A stretch of DNA of 64,000 bases from Georgenia daeguensis (lineage in GTDB: Bacteria; Actinomycetota; Actinomycetes; Actinomycetales; Actinomycetaceae), in assembly GCF_039537705.1 (NCBI RefSeq), contig NZ_BAABBA010000015.1, positions 55,245 through 119,244 of the forward strand, written 5' to 3'. The first letter of the stretch is position 1, and the number at the start of each line of letters is the position of its first letter. Below the pieces are notes generated by a model. That model made no database searches. It worked only from the letters and a program-made list of their open reading frames with translations, and was not told the DNA's origin. The position numbers and the translations under genes were made by a program. Below, one piece after another: positions 15,845 to 25,044 of this stretch.

Positions 15845-16807
15845 ATGACCACCACCACCCAGACACCACAACAGGCTCCACCGCTGGCACCGACGCGCCG
15901 ACGCCGGAGGCTGCGCCGGGACGACCGCGCCGCCTGGGCGATGTTCCTGCCGGCCGCGGCCGGGCTGCTCATGTTCGTCGTCGTCCCCTTCGTGATGGCC
16001 GGCTGGCTCTCGCTGCACAACGTCAGGCTCGACTCGCCGACCCCGCCGAACTGGATGGGCCTGGAGCAGTACCGGCGGATCCTGCTCGACCCGGACTTCC
16101 GCGGAGAGTTCTACCGCGGCCTGCTGAACAACGTGATCTTCGCCGTCGTCGTGGTCCCGCTCCAGACGGCGCTGGCCCTCGCCCTGGCCCTGCTGCTCAA
16201 CCGCCCGCTGCGCGGCATGCCGGTGTTCCGAACCTTCTTCTTCATGCCGGTCGTCTTCCCCATGGCCCTGGTGGCCGTGGTGTGGAAGGTCATCTACGCG
16301 CGCGGTGAGCTGGGCATGCTCAACGCCGTCCTCGACACCGTCTCCTTCGGGCACCTCGGCCCCTACGACTGGCTGGGCGACACCGCCACAGCGCTGCCGG
16401 CGATCATCATCATGTCGATCTGGCAGGGCGTGGGCCTGCAGATGGTGATCCTCCTGGCGGGGCTCCAGGGCATCCCGAAGGACCTGTACGAGGCGGCGTC
16501 GCTCGACCGCGCGGGCCGGTGGCTCCAGTTCCGGCACGTGACGCTCCCCGGCCTGCGCAACACGCTCATCTTCGTCGTGATGGTCACGACGATCCTCGCG
16601 TTCCGGCTGTTCGACCAGATCTACATCATGACCCAGGGTGGCCCGCAGCAGGCGACCACGACGGTGATGTACCAGGCCGTCACCACCGCCTTCGACGCCA
16701 ACAACGTGGGCCGCGCGTCCGCGATCACCGTCCTGTTCTTCCTCATCGTGCTGGCGATCACCCTCGTCCAGCGCCGGCTGCTGCGCGAAGACCGGGAGAT
16801 CTCATGA
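15845..16807 (+). CDS. sugar ABC transporter permease (MalF type)
   Basis: A 320-residue CUT1 permease with a basic N-terminus (RRRRRLRRDDR) and about six helices beginning at residue 33. The EAA loop reads DLYEAASLDRAGRWLQFRHVTLPGL (about 217-241). RLFDQIYIMTQGGPQQAT near residue 255 is typical of MalF-like subunits. ATG 15845 follows GAGGGGACC. The stop overlaps the next start by 4 bases (ATGA), so production of the two permeases is coupled. No ATPase in the set. Confidence 0.88.
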   Translation: MTTTTQTPQQAPPLAPTRRRRRLRRDDRAAWAMFLPAAAGLLMFVVVPFVMAGWLSLHNVRLDSPTPPNWMGLEQYRRILLDPDFRGEFYRGLLNNVIFAVVVVPLQTALALALALLLNRPLRGMPVFRTFFFMPVVFPMALVAVVWKVIYARGELGMLNAVLDTVSFGHLGPYDWLGDTATALPAIIIMSIWQGVGLQMVILLAGLQGIPKDLYEAASLDRAGRWLQFRHVTLPGLRNTLIFVVMVTTILAFRLFDQIYIMTQGGPQQATTTVMYQAVTTAFDANNVGRASAITVLFFLIVLAITLVQRRLLREDREIS

Positions 16808-17634
16808 GACAGCTGCGCACCACCCTGACCTACCTCGCCCTGACCCTGCTGGCGCTCGTCTTCGTCGCGCCGGTGGCCTACCTCGTCGTCGGCAGCCTCA
16901 AGCCCTCCGGCGACGTCATCGACGGCCTCGCCGGTTTCGTCCCCAAGGACGCGTCGCTGGACAACTACACCGGGATGCTGGACCGCTTCTCCAGCCCGGC
17001 CACCGGCTACTTCAGCGACTTCTACCTCACCTCGCTGCTCGTCACGGCCGTCGTGGTGCTGGCGGGCCTGCTGGTGAACTCCATGGCCGCCTACGCCCTG
17101 GCCCGGCTGCGCTGGCGCGGGCGGGACGCGGCGCTGCTGACCGTGGTGGCGCTGACGATCCTGCCGTTCGAGGCGATCGCCGTGCCGCTGTTCTACCTCC
17201 TCAACGACCACCGCAACACGTACTACATCCAGTTTCTGCCGTTCGTGGCGAGCGCCTTCTCGATCTACCTCTTCTACTCCTTCTTCGTGGGCCTGCCCCG
17301 CGAGCTCGAGGAGGCGGCCCGCATCGACGGGGCGGGGACGTGGCGGACGTTCTTCCGGATCGTCGTGCCCATGTCGAAGCCCGTCTTCGCGACCGTGACG
17401 ATCCTGACCTTCCTCACCACGTGGGGGTCGTTCCTGTGGCCGGTCATGATGGTCGACCAGCCGCAGCGACGACCGCTGCCGCTCGCGATCGCCGTGTTCC
17501 AGGGCCAGCCGCCCTACGACTGGGGGCAGATCTTCGCCTTCGGCGTGCTCATGGTCCTGCCCGTGCTCGTGGTGTTCCTCGCCTTCCAGCGCTGGTTCGT
17601 CCAGTCGCTGGCCTCCTCCGGACTGAAGGGCTGA
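16804..17634 (+). CDS. sugar ABC transporter permease (MalG type)
   Basis: A 276-residue CUT1 permease, six helices starting at residue 7. EAA loop ELEEAARIDGAGTWRTFFRIVVPM (about 164-187); C-terminus FVQSLASSGLKG as in MalG-like proteins. Start ATG overlaps the preceding stop. It pairs with the MalF-type subunit to form the channel for the sugar delivered by the upstream lipoprotein. Confidence 0.88.
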   Translation: MRQLRTTLTYLALTLLALVFVAPVAYLVVGSLKPSGDVIDGLAGFVPKDASLDNYTGMLDRFSSPATGYFSDFYLTSLLVTAVVVLAGLLVNSMAAYALARLRWRGRDAALLTVVALTILPFEAIAVPLFYLLNDHRNTYYIQFLPFVASAFSIYLFYSFFVGLPRELEEAARIDGAGTWRTFFRIVVPMSKPVFATVTILTFLTTWGSFLWPVMMVDQPQRRPLPLAIAVFQGQPPYDWGQIFAFGVLMVLPVLVVFLAFQRWFVQSLASSGLKG

Positions 17635-17637
17635 TCC

Positions 17638-18603
17638 TTGGGACTGCGACTTGACGACAGGTGGCTGTGGGACTTCTGGTTCGCCGTCGACGGACCGGAC
17701 GTCCACGTCTTCTACCTCCAGGCGCCGCGCTCGCTCGGCGACCCGGACCTGCGCCACCACCGCGCCACGGTGGGCCACGCCGTCTCCCGCGACCTGGTGT
17801 CCTGGCGGGTGCTGCCCGACGCGCTGAGCGCCGGGCCGGCCGGGGAGTTCGACGACCTCGCCACCTGGACCGGGTGCGTCGTGCGGCACGGCGACCGCTG
17901 GCAGATGTTCTACACCGGGGTGTCGCGCGCGGAGGAGGGACGCGTCCAGCGGGTCGGCCTGGCCAGCTCCGCCGACCTCGTTCACTGGGAACGGCAGGGG
18001 GTGGTGCTCGAGGCCGACCCGCGCTGGTACGAGCTGCTCCACCCCGGTGTGCGCGAGCAGGCGTGGCGCGACCCGTGGGTCTTCCGTGACGAGGCCACCG
18101 GCCTGTACCACATGCTCCTCACGGCCCGGGTGCCGCACGGCCCGGTGGACGGGCGCGGCGTCGTCGGGCACGCCACCTCCGCCGACCTCGTGACCTGGGA
18201 GGCCGGGCCGCCCCTGTCCGAGCCGGGCGACTTCTACCACCTCGAGGTCCCCCAGCTCGTGAGCGTCGGCGACGCCTGGCAGGTGCTCTTCTGCGCCACC
18301 GCCGCCGACCAGAGCGCGGCGCGCACCGCGCGCGGCGTCGCACCCCAGGGCGGCACGCACTACCTCCGGGCCGAGACCCCGACCGGCCCCTACACACTCG
18401 CCGACGGGCCGTTCCTGCTCGGCGACGACGTGGCCAGCCGCTACGCGGGCCGGATCCTGCGGCACGACGGCGAGCACCACTTCTTCGCCTGGGAGAACGT
18501 CGGTGCCGACGGCCGCTTCGTCGGCGCGCTGAGCGACCCCCTCCCGGTCTCGGCCGCGCCGGGCGGCGGTCTGGCGGTCCTGCGGTCTGCTGCGGCACGA
18601 TGA
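17638..18603 (+). CDS. intracellular glycoside hydrolase, GH32/GH68-like (clan GH-J)
   Basis: A 321-residue five-bladed beta-propeller glycosidase without signal peptide. LWDFWFAVDG (residues 9-18) is placed where clan GH-J has its nucleophile Asp, closer to the VWD of GH68 than to the WMNDPNG of GH32. AWRDPWVF holds the RDP transition-state motif (near residue 143), and FYHLEVPQLV offers the acid/base Glu. TTG 17638 lies 3 bases after the permease stop, so it is in the transport operon. It would cleave a beta-fructoside or related sugar after import. GH43-type activity on arabinosides is an alternative. Confidence 0.68.
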   Translation: MGLRLDDRWLWDFWFAVDGPDVHVFYLQAPRSLGDPDLRHHRATVGHAVSRDLVSWRVLPDALSAGPAGEFDDLATWTGCVVRHGDRWQMFYTGVSRAEEGRVQRVGLASSADLVHWERQGVVLEADPRWYELLHPGVREQAWRDPWVFRDEATGLYHMLLTARVPHGPVDGRGVVGHATSADLVTWEAGPPLSEPGDFYHLEVPQLVSVGDAWQVLFCATAADQSAARTARGVAPQGGTHYLRAETPTGPYTLADGPFLLGDDVASRYAGRILRHDGEHHFFAWENVGADGRFVGALSDPLPVSAAPGGGLAVLRSAAAR

Positions 18604-18655
18604 GTGCTCCCACCGCCCCCACCGGGTCGCCCGGCCCCGCGACGAGCAGGAGAGC

Positions 18656-19684
18656 GTGAGTCCTCGAGCCCGCATCAGCGACGTCGCCCGGCTGGCCGGC
18701 GTGGCCCCGTCCACCGTCTCGGCCGTCCTCAACGACGTCCACGGGGCCCGGGTGAAGGAGAGCACCCGTGACCGGGTGCGCCGCGCCGCCGACGAGCTGG
18801 GCTACGCCCCGAACGCGCTCGCCCGCGGGCTCCGCACCCGGCGGTCGGGCACCCTCGCGCTGATCAGCGACGTCATCGCGACGACCCCGTACGCGGGCCA
18901 GCTCATCCAGGGCGCGCAGGACGCGGCGTGGGAGGCCGGGCACGTGCTCATGGTCGTCAACACCGGCGGGGACGCGGCCATCGAGCGGCGCGCGATGGCG
19001 GTCCTGCGCCAGCAGCAGGTGGGGGGCGTGCTCTGGGCGACGATGTCCCACCGCGTGGTGCCCGCCCCGGTCCCCCCGAACGGCACCCCCCTCGTCCTCC
19101 TCGACGCGCGCGACGAGGCGGGGGCCGTGCCGTCCGTGGTCCCCGACGAGGAGGCCGGCGCCCGGGCCGCCGTCGCGGAGCTCGCCTCGCACGGCCACCG
19201 GCGCATCGGGTTCGTCCTCGACCGGAACGACAGCCCGGCCTCCGAGGGCCGGACAGCCGGGTACCGGGACGCGCTCGCCGAGCGGGGCCTCCCCGTGGAG
19301 GACGCCCTGGTGGCGCGCGCGCAGTCCGACTCCACGGGCGGCGAGGCCGCGGCCGGGGTGCTGCTGGACCGGCCCGACCCCCCGACGGCGATCTTCGCCT
19401 TCACCGACCAGATGGCCGTGGGGGTCTACCGCGCCGCCGCCGCGCGCGGGCTGCGCATCCCCGCCGACCTGTCGGTGGTCGGGTTCGACGACCTCGCCGT
19501 CCTCGCCCAGGAGCTACGGCCCGGCCTGAGCAGCGTCGCGCTGCCCCACTACGCGATGGGCGAGACCGCGGCGGCGACCCTGCTCCGGCTGGTCGAGGAC
19601 CCGGCCGCGGAGGTCCCCGCCCTCCAGCGCGTGCCCACCCGGATCGTGCGGCGCGCGTCCGTGGGGCCCGCCCCGCGCGCCTGA
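18656..19684 (+). CDS. LacI-family transcriptional regulator
   Basis: A 342-residue repressor. The N-terminal helix-turn-helix reads ISDVARLAGVAPSTVSAVLN (residues 6-25), followed by the hinge helix region GYAPNALARGLRTRRSG. The rest is a periplasmic-binding-protein-like sensor with AIFAFTDQMAVGVYRAAAAR and DLSVVGFDDL. GTG 18656 has GGAG close upstream (spacing is short). It closes the sugar importer/hydrolase set and most likely represses it through the 20-base palindrome before the binding protein gene; the inducer would be the imported sugar or its product. Confidence 0.9.
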   Translation: MSPRARISDVARLAGVAPSTVSAVLNDVHGARVKESTRDRVRRAADELGYAPNALARGLRTRRSGTLALISDVIATTPYAGQLIQGAQDAAWEAGHVLMVVNTGGDAAIERRAMAVLRQQQVGGVLWATMSHRVVPAPVPPNGTPLVLLDARDEAGAVPSVVPDEEAGARAAVAELASHGHRRIGFVLDRNDSPASEGRTAGYRDALAERGLPVEDALVARAQSDSTGGEAAAGVLLDRPDPPTAIFAFTDQMAVGVYRAAAARGLRIPADLSVVGFDDLAVLAQELRPGLSSVALPHYAMGETAAATLLRLVEDPAAEVPALQRVPTRIVRRASVGPAPRA

Positions 19685-19767
19685 CCCCGGCGCCGGATCG
19701 GTCGACGTCCCGCCCGGCCCCGGCTACCGTGCCGTCCACCTGCCCCCGGCGAGGAAGGACGTGCGCG

Positions 19768-20469
19768 GTGGACATCATCCTGGTGCCCGGGCTGTGGCTG
19801 GACGCCTCCTCGTGGGAGCGGGTGGTGCCCGCGCTCGAGGCGGCGGGCCACCGTGCCCACCCGCTCACCCTGCCGGGCATGGGGTCCGAGGACGCCGACC
19901 GCTCGGGCGTCGGGCTGCGGGACCACGTCGACGCCGTCGTCGCCGCGATCGACGCGTGCGGCCCCGCGAAGGTGCTGCTCGTCGGGCACTCGGCCGGGTG
20001 CGGCATCTGCCACGCCGCGGTGGACGCGCGCCCGGACCGGGTGGCGCGGGCGGTGTACGTGGGCGGCTTCCCGACCGGTGACGGCGGCACCCTCGCCGAG
20101 GACTTCCCCGCCGAGGACGGCGACGTGCCGCTCCCGGACTGGTCCGCCTTCGGGCCGGAGGACCTCACCGACCTCGACGACGAGGCGCTGGCCCGGTTCC
20201 GCGAACGGGCCCTCCCCTCCCCGGCCCGGGTGGTCCGCGAGCGCCAGCGGCTCTCCGACGAGCGCCGCTACGACGTCCCGGTCACCGCGGTCGCGACGGA
20301 GTACACGACCGAGACGCTCCGGGGGTGGATCGCATCGGGGGCGGAGCCGGTGCGAGAGTTCACGCGCCTCAGGGTCGACCACGTCGATCTGCCGACGGGG
20401 CACTGGCCGCAGCTCACGCGCCCCGACGACCTCGCGCGCGTGATCCTCGACGCCGCGGCGAGCGGGTGA
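19768..20469 (+). CDS. alpha/beta hydrolase (esterase-like, EstC/salicylate-binding type)
   Basis: A 233-residue compact alpha/beta hydrolase. ILVPGLWLDASSWERVVPAL at the N-terminus gives the oxyanion region, LLVGHSAGCGI the nucleophile elbow (Ser near residue 74), and HVDLPTGHWPQLTRPDDLA the catalytic His. This layout is common in small carboxylesterases acting on esters or antibiotics. GTG 19768 is chosen for AGGAAGGA 8 bases upstream. It ends 7 bases from the convergent phosphatase gene. Substrate unknown. Confidence 0.8.
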   Translation: MDIILVPGLWLDASSWERVVPALEAAGHRAHPLTLPGMGSEDADRSGVGLRDHVDAVVAAIDACGPAKVLLVGHSAGCGICHAAVDARPDRVARAVYVGGFPTGDGGTLAEDFPAEDGDVPLPDWSAFGPEDLTDLDDEALARFRERALPSPARVVRERQRLSDERRYDVPVTAVATEYTTETLRGWIASGAEPVREFTRLRVDHVDLPTGHWPQLTRPDDLARVILDAAASG

Positions 20470-20476
20470 CGCCCGC

Positions 20477-21358
20477 TCAGCGCTCCAGCAGCGCCCGCAG
20501 GACGACGGCGGCGCCGTCCTCCAGGACCTCGCCGGTGACGGCGTCGGCCACGGCGTGCACGTGCGGGCCGGCGTTGCCCATGGCGACCCCGTGGGCGGCC
20601 CACTCGAGCATCTCGAGGTCGTTCCCGCCGTCGCCCATGGCGACGGTCGCGCCGGGGTCGATGTCGAGGCGGCCGCGCAGCATCTCCAGGGCGCTGGCCT
20701 TGTTCACGCCCTCGGGCGAGATGTCGAGCCACGCCGTCCAGCCGACGGCGTACCCCACCCCGTGCAGTCCGATCCGGTCGACGAGGGCGTCGAAGTCCGA
20801 GGAGTCGAGGTGCGGGGCGCGTAGCGTCACACGGGTGGCCGGGGCGTCGAGCAGCTCCTCGAACGGGACGATCTGGACCTCACCGGTCAGCTCCCCCATG
20901 GGGAACGGCGCGGTGACCTTGTAGCCCCTGCCGAGGTCCTCGACGGCGAAGAGCCCGTCGGGCAGCTCCTGGCGCAGCAGCCGCAGCGCGGGGCCCGGGT
21001 CGAACGTGACGACGTCGGTGATCTCGTACCCGAGCTCCTCCTGCGGGTCGATGCGCACGCAGACGGCGCCGTTGGAGCACACCATCATCCCGTCGGTCAG
21101 GCCGAGCTCGACGGCGACGGGGATCGTCGCCTGCACGGAGCGGCCGGTCGCGAGGACCACGTGCGCGCCGGACGCGCGCAGGTCCGTGACGGCGCCGCGC
21201 ACCTCCTCGCCCAGGCCGCCGTCGTGGGTGAGGAGCGTGCCGTCGATGTCGAGGGCCACCATCAGGTCCGGGCCGGCGGCCGGCACGGAGTCGGGCACGA
21301 GGCGCCGCCAGCGGGCGGCGCGCTCGGCCACGGGCGCGAGGCGGTCGGTCTCCCTCAT
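20477..21358 (-). CDS. Cof-type HAD phosphatase
   Basis: A 293-residue haloacid dehalogenase-like hydrolase, subclass IIB. Motif I MVALDIDGTLLTHDG contains the nucleophile and acid Asp pair, motif II VVLATGRS, and motifs III/IV KASALEMLRGRLDI and VAMGDGGNDLEML. Such enzymes dephosphorylate sugar phosphates or flavin and pyridoxal phosphates. ATG 21358 overlaps the serS stop by 4 bases, so it is cotranslated with serS. Substrate unknown. Confidence 0.87.
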   Translation of the reverse strand: MRETDRLAPVAERAARWRRLVPDSVPAAGPDLMVALDIDGTLLTHDGGLGEEVRGAVTDLRASGAHVVLATGRSVQATIPVAVELGLTDGMMVCSNGAVCVRIDPQEELGYEITDVVTFDPGPALRLLRQELPDGLFAVEDLGRGYKVTAPFPMGELTGEVQIVPFEELLDAPATRVTLRAPHLDSSDFDALVDRIGLHGVGYAVGWTAWLDISPEGVNKASALEMLRGRLDIDPGATVAMGDGGNDLEMLEWAAHGVAMGNAGPHVHAVADAVTGEVLEDGAAVVLRALLER

Positions 21359-22626
21359 GCGGGCTCGATGACCTCCAGGCCCCCGAGGTAGGGCCGCAGG
21401 CCGGCCGGCACGCGCACGGAGCCGTCCGGCTGCTGGTGGTTCTCGAGGATGGCCACGATCCACCGCGTGGTCGCGAGGGTGCCGTTGAGCGTGGCCACCG
21501 GACGCGTCTCCCCCGACGCCGTCCGTTCCCGGACCCCGAGCCGGCGGGCCTGGTACGTGGTGCAGTTCGAGGTGGAGGTGACCTCCATGAACCGGTTCTG
21601 GGTGGGCAGCCACGCCTCGCAGTCGAACTTCCGCGCGGCGGACGTCCCCAGGTCCCCGGCCGCGGTGTCGATGACCCGGTACGGCAGCTCGACCTTGGCG
21701 AGCATCTCCTCCTCCCAGGCGAGGAGGCGCTCGTGCTCGGCCTCCGCCTCCTCGAGGGGGACGTAGGAGAACATCTCCACCTTGTTGAACTGGTGCACGC
21801 GGATGATCCCGCGGGTGTCCTTGCCGTGGGAGCCGGCCTCGCGCCGGTAGCAGGAGGACCAGCCGGCGTAGCGCAGCGGGCCGTCGGAGAGGTCCAGGAT
21901 CTCGCCGGAGTGGTACCCCGCCAGCGCCACCTCCGAGGTGCCGACGAGGTAGAGGTCGTCGGCCTCGAGGCGGTAGATCTCGGCGTCGTGGGCGACGTCG
22001 AACCCGGTGCCCTGCATCGTCTCCGGGCGCACCAGGGTCGGCGTGATCATCGGGACGAACCCGGCCGCGGTGGCCTGGTCCATGGCCGCGTTGAGCAGGG
22101 CGAGCTCCAGGCGGGCGCCGATGCCGGTGAGGAAGTAGAACCGCGCCCCGGAGACCTTCGCGCCGCGGGGGACGTCGATCGCGCGCAGCGACTCACCGAG
22201 GTCCAGGTGGTCCTTGGGCTCGAACCCCTCGGCGGCGAAGTCGCGTGGGGTCCCGACGTGCTTGAGCACGGCGTAGTCGTCCTCGCCCCCGACCGGCGCG
22301 GCCGGGTGGACCACGTTCGGCACCGTCCGGGCGACGTCGTCGAGCGTGGCCTGCGCGGTGCCGGCCTCGGCCTCGGCGGCCTTGACCTGCTCGGACAGCT
22401 CCTTGGCCCGCGCGAGCACCGTCGCCCGCTCCTCGGGGGAGGCCTTGCCGACGGACCGGGAGACCTGCTTCTGCTCGGCGCGCAGCTCCTCGAACCGGGC
22501 CAGGGAGGCACGGCGGCGGGCGTCTGCCTCCAGCAGGGCGTCCACCAGGGTCTCGTCCGCGCCGCGGGCGCGCTGGCTGGCGCGGACCTGCTCGGGGTCC
22601 TCGCGCAGGGCTCGAAGGTCGATCAT
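21355..22626 (-). CDS. serS: seryl-tRNA synthetase
   Basis: A 423-residue class II synthetase that charges tRNA-Ser. The N-terminal coiled-coil arm (residues about 25-105) is followed by the catalytic core: TGTSEVALAGYHSGEIL, motif 2 YRREAGSHGKDTRGIIRVHQ, and motif 3 ending GTLATTRWIVAILENHQ. Length and order match bacterial SerRS. Start ATG 22626 has no ribosome binding site but a TAGGCT hexamer 7 bases before it, implying a leaderless transcript. It is cotranscribed with the phosphatase gene downstream. Confidence 0.97.
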   Translation of the reverse strand: MIDLRALREDPEQVRASQRARGADETLVDALLEADARRRASLARFEELRAEQKQVSRSVGKASPEERATVLARAKELSEQVKAAEAEAGTAQATLDDVARTVPNVVHPAAPVGGEDDYAVLKHVGTPRDFAAEGFEPKDHLDLGESLRAIDVPRGAKVSGARFYFLTGIGARLELALLNAAMDQATAAGFVPMITPTLVRPETMQGTGFDVAHDAEIYRLEADDLYLVGTSEVALAGYHSGEILDLSDGPLRYAGWSSCYRREAGSHGKDTRGIIRVHQFNKVEMFSYVPLEEAEAEHERLLAWEEEMLAKVELPYRVIDTAAGDLGTSAARKFDCEAWLPTQNRFMEVTSTSNCTTYQARRLGVRERTASGETRPVATLNGTLATTRWIVAILENHQQPDGSVRVPAGLRPYLGGLEVIEPA

Positions 22627-22633
22627 GCGTCCG

Positions 22634-22738
22634 AGCCTAACGGCCGCCCGTCGGCTCACCCGCCCGGCCGGGGCCGTCCGCGCCGCGTGCCCCGTCCGCC
22701 GGCCCGGCGGGCGGGGTGCGCCCGCGCGCCGGTAGGTT
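22634..22738. promoter_or_regulatory. divergent leaderless promoters of serS and the diacylglycerol kinase-like gene
   Basis: TAGGCT on the minus strand (22634-22639) lies 7 bases before the serS ATG, and TAGGTT on the plus strand (22733-22738) lies 6 bases before ATG 22745. No purine-rich ribosome binding site intervenes in either case. -35 elements are not recognisable. Confidence 0.55.
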
Positions 22739-22744
22739 GCGCCC

Positions 22745-24016
22745 ATGACGTTGGAACAGTGGGTCGCCGTCGCGGCGGTCGCAGCGCTCGTCCTCGCGCT
22801 CGCCGCGGTGATCATCGGCCTGCTGGCCTGGCGCGCGGTGAAGCAGCGCACGCCGTCGTTCTCCGCGGAGGAGGAGGCCGAGAAGCTGCCGCCGGCGCCG
22901 CGCTCGGGCCCGCCCGCGGTGATCGTCAACCCGTCGAAGTCCGTGGACGTGGAGTACCTGCGCGACCTGGTCCAGCAGACCGCCGCGGAGGTGGGTCTCG
23001 AGCAGCCGCTGTGGTTCGAGACCACCGTGGAGGACCCGGGACTCGGCCAGGCCCGTGAGGCGGTCGAGAAGGGCGCGTCCGTCGTCGTCGCCGCGGGCGG
23101 CGACGGGACGGTGCGCGCGGTGGCCGAGGCGCTGGCCGGCACCGGCGTCCCGATGGGGCTGATCCCGCTCGGGACGGGCAACCTCCTCGCCCGCAACCTC
23201 GACCTGCCCCTCGGCAGCCAGCGCGAGCTCGTCGCGACCGCGCTGACCGGACGGGACCGGCCGATGGACCTCGGGTGGCTGCGCACCGAGCCGCTCTCCC
23301 CCGAGGACGAGGAGAAGGTCCGCGGCCGCGCCGACGCCTCGACGGCGAGGTCGGCCGAGAAGACCGACTCCGGCGAGGCCGCCCGTGGTCCCGAGCTGGA
23401 CGCCGCGATCCCGGAGGAGGGCGCCGCCGCCAAGGGGGTCCAGCCGCCGGACGCCGGCGTCATCCCGGACGACGACCCGGACAAGGAGCACGTCTTCCTC
23501 GTCATCGGCGGGCTGGGGTTCGACGCTGCGATGGTCTCCGCCGCCGACGACGAGCTCAAGGCGAAGCTGGGCTGGATGGCCTACTTCGTCGCCGGCGTGA
23601 AGCACCTGACCGGCCGGAAGATCCACGCCTCCACCAAGCTCGGGGACTCCGAGGCAAGCGAGCCGTTCACCGCCCGGACCATCCTGTTCGCCAACTGCGG
23701 CCGCCTGCCGGGCAACATCGTCCTGTTCCCCGACGCCCAGCTCGACGACGGCTGGCTCGACATCGCCGCGATCGACACCCGCGGCGGCCTCATCGGGTGG
23801 GCGGACCTGCTGCGCAAGGTCACCCTGCAGGGGCTGGGGATCCGCAAGGACCTCGTGCCCTACAGCACCGGCACGATCGAGTTCCGCCGCGCCCGCTCCG
23901 TCATGGTGCGCACCGAGGAGCCCGAGCACGTCCAGGTCGACGGCGACCTCGTCGGCTTCGCGACGACGATCCACGCCCGCGTCGAGAAGGGCGGCCTGGT
24001 CGTCCGCACCATGTGA
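22745..24016 (+). CDS. diacylglycerol kinase-like lipid kinase
   Basis: A 423-residue protein with one N-terminal membrane helix (residues 8-30) and a DAGK catalytic domain. The nucleotide loop reads VVAAGGDGTVRAVAEALAGT (about 116-135) followed by LIPLGTGNLLARNLDLP. The second half has FANCGRLPGNIVLFPDAQLD and VQVDGDLVG. Members phosphorylate diacylglycerol or related lipids, or sphingoid bases. An acidic, low-complexity insertion of about 60 residues (about 185-245) separates the two lobes. Leaderless start. Lipid substrate not determinable. Confidence 0.85.
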   Translation: MTLEQWVAVAAVAALVLALAAVIIGLLAWRAVKQRTPSFSAEEEAEKLPPAPRSGPPAVIVNPSKSVDVEYLRDLVQQTAAEVGLEQPLWFETTVEDPGLGQAREAVEKGASVVVAAGGDGTVRAVAEALAGTGVPMGLIPLGTGNLLARNLDLPLGSQRELVATALTGRDRPMDLGWLRTEPLSPEDEEKVRGRADASTARSAEKTDSGEAARGPELDAAIPEEGAAAKGVQPPDAGVIPDDDPDKEHVFLVIGGLGFDAAMVSAADDELKAKLGWMAYFVAGVKHLTGRKIHASTKLGDSEASEPFTARTILFANCGRLPGNIVLFPDAQLDDGWLDIAAIDTRGGLIGWADLLRKVTLQGLGIRKDLVPYSTGTIEFRRARSVMVRTEEPEHVQVDGDLVGFATTIHARVEKGGLVVRTM

Positions 24017-24023
24017 GCGGCCG

Positions 24024-25037
24024 TCAGTCGCCCTCGACGCGCGAATAGCCGGACAGCAGGCTGCCCACCCACTCCCGGGCGGCGCGGAAGTCCGCGTCGT
24101 ACGTGCCCGGCCGCACGTGCGGGCGCTGGCCGTCGGCGCGCGGGTAGGACCCGAGGAAACGCACGGTCGGGCACACGCGGTGCAGGCCGATGAGGGTGGC
24201 CTGGACGCGCTCCTCCGCCACGTGCCCCTCCGCGTCGATGCTGAAGGAGTACCGGCCGAGCGAGTCCCCGATCGGCCGGGACTCGATGCGGGAGAGGTTC
24301 ACCCCGCGGGTGGCGAACTGCTCCAGCATGTTCAGCAGGGCGCCCGCCTCGTTGTCGGCCAGGTGGACCATCAGGGTCGTCTTGTCGGCCCCGGTCGGTT
24401 CCGGCAGACGGCCCGGGCGCGCGACCAGGACGAACCTGGTGACGGCGTGCGGGTTGTCCGCGACGCCCGCGGCGAGGACCTCGAGGCCGTACTGGCGGGC
24501 GGAGAGCTCGGAGCACAGGGCGGCATCGAAGCCTGGCTCCGGCTCTCCCGACGCCAGCAGGGCCGCGGCGGCGGCCGTGGACGTGGCCGGGACGTGGACC
24601 GCGCCGTCCAGGTGCTCGGTGATCCAGCGCCGGCACTGCGCCCAGGCGTGCGGGTGGGTGGAGATGCGCCGCACCTTCTCCAGCGTCATGCCCGGCCTCG
24701 CGCACAGGGTGAAGGTGACCGGCACGAGCATCTCGCCCACGATCACCAGCGGCGCGCCGGTGGAGAGGGTGTCGAGAGTGACGTTCACCCCACCCTCGAC
24801 CGAGTTCTCGATCGGGACGACGGCGAAGTCCGCGTCGCCGGAGCGCACGCGTTCCAGCGCGGTGACGACGTCGCTGCACGGCTCGAGGTCTGCCTCGTCC
24901 GCGCTGGTGACCTGCAGCAACGCGGCCTGGGTGAAGGTGCCCTCGGGGCCGAGGTAGGCGTAGCGGGGGCGGCGCGCCTGCCCCTCGTCCGGCCGGGCGG
25001 TCCCGGCCACGTCGTCCGGTCTGGGTTCGGCTTCCAC
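24024..25037 (-). CDS. pheA: prephenate dehydratase
   Basis: A 337-residue enzyme converting prephenate to phenylpyruvate in phenylalanine synthesis. The catalytic domain starts YAYLGPEGTFTQAAL and includes PIENSVEGGVNVTLDTL and the active-site NPHAVTRFVLVAR (TRF). The C-terminal ACT domain, LADNEAGALLNMLEQFATRG followed by the ESRP motif, gives feedback control by phenylalanine. GTG 25037 gives an N-terminal lead of about 25 residues; it has TAGGCT 7 bases upstream and no clear ribosome binding site. Converges with the lipid kinase gene. Confidence 0.94.
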   Translation of the reverse strand: MEAEPRPDDVAGTARPDEGQARRPRYAYLGPEGTFTQAALLQVTSADEADLEPCSDVVTALERVRSGDADFAVVPIENSVEGGVNVTLDTLSTGAPLVIVGEMLVPVTFTLCARPGMTLEKVRRISTHPHAWAQCRRWITEHLDGAVHVPATSTAAAAALLASGEPEPGFDAALCSELSARQYGLEVLAAGVADNPHAVTRFVLVARPGRLPEPTGADKTTLMVHLADNEAGALLNMLEQFATRGVNLSRIESRPIGDSLGRYSFSIDAEGHVAEERVQATLIGLHRVCPTVRFLGSYPRADGQRPHVRPGTYDADFRAAREWVGSLLSGYSRVEGD

Positions 25038-25044
25038 GCCCCGC

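Noticed and set aside
21436..23058. 540-codon plus-strand frame opposite serS
   Set aside because: Pure mirror of serS, with no start signal and no domain in the translation.
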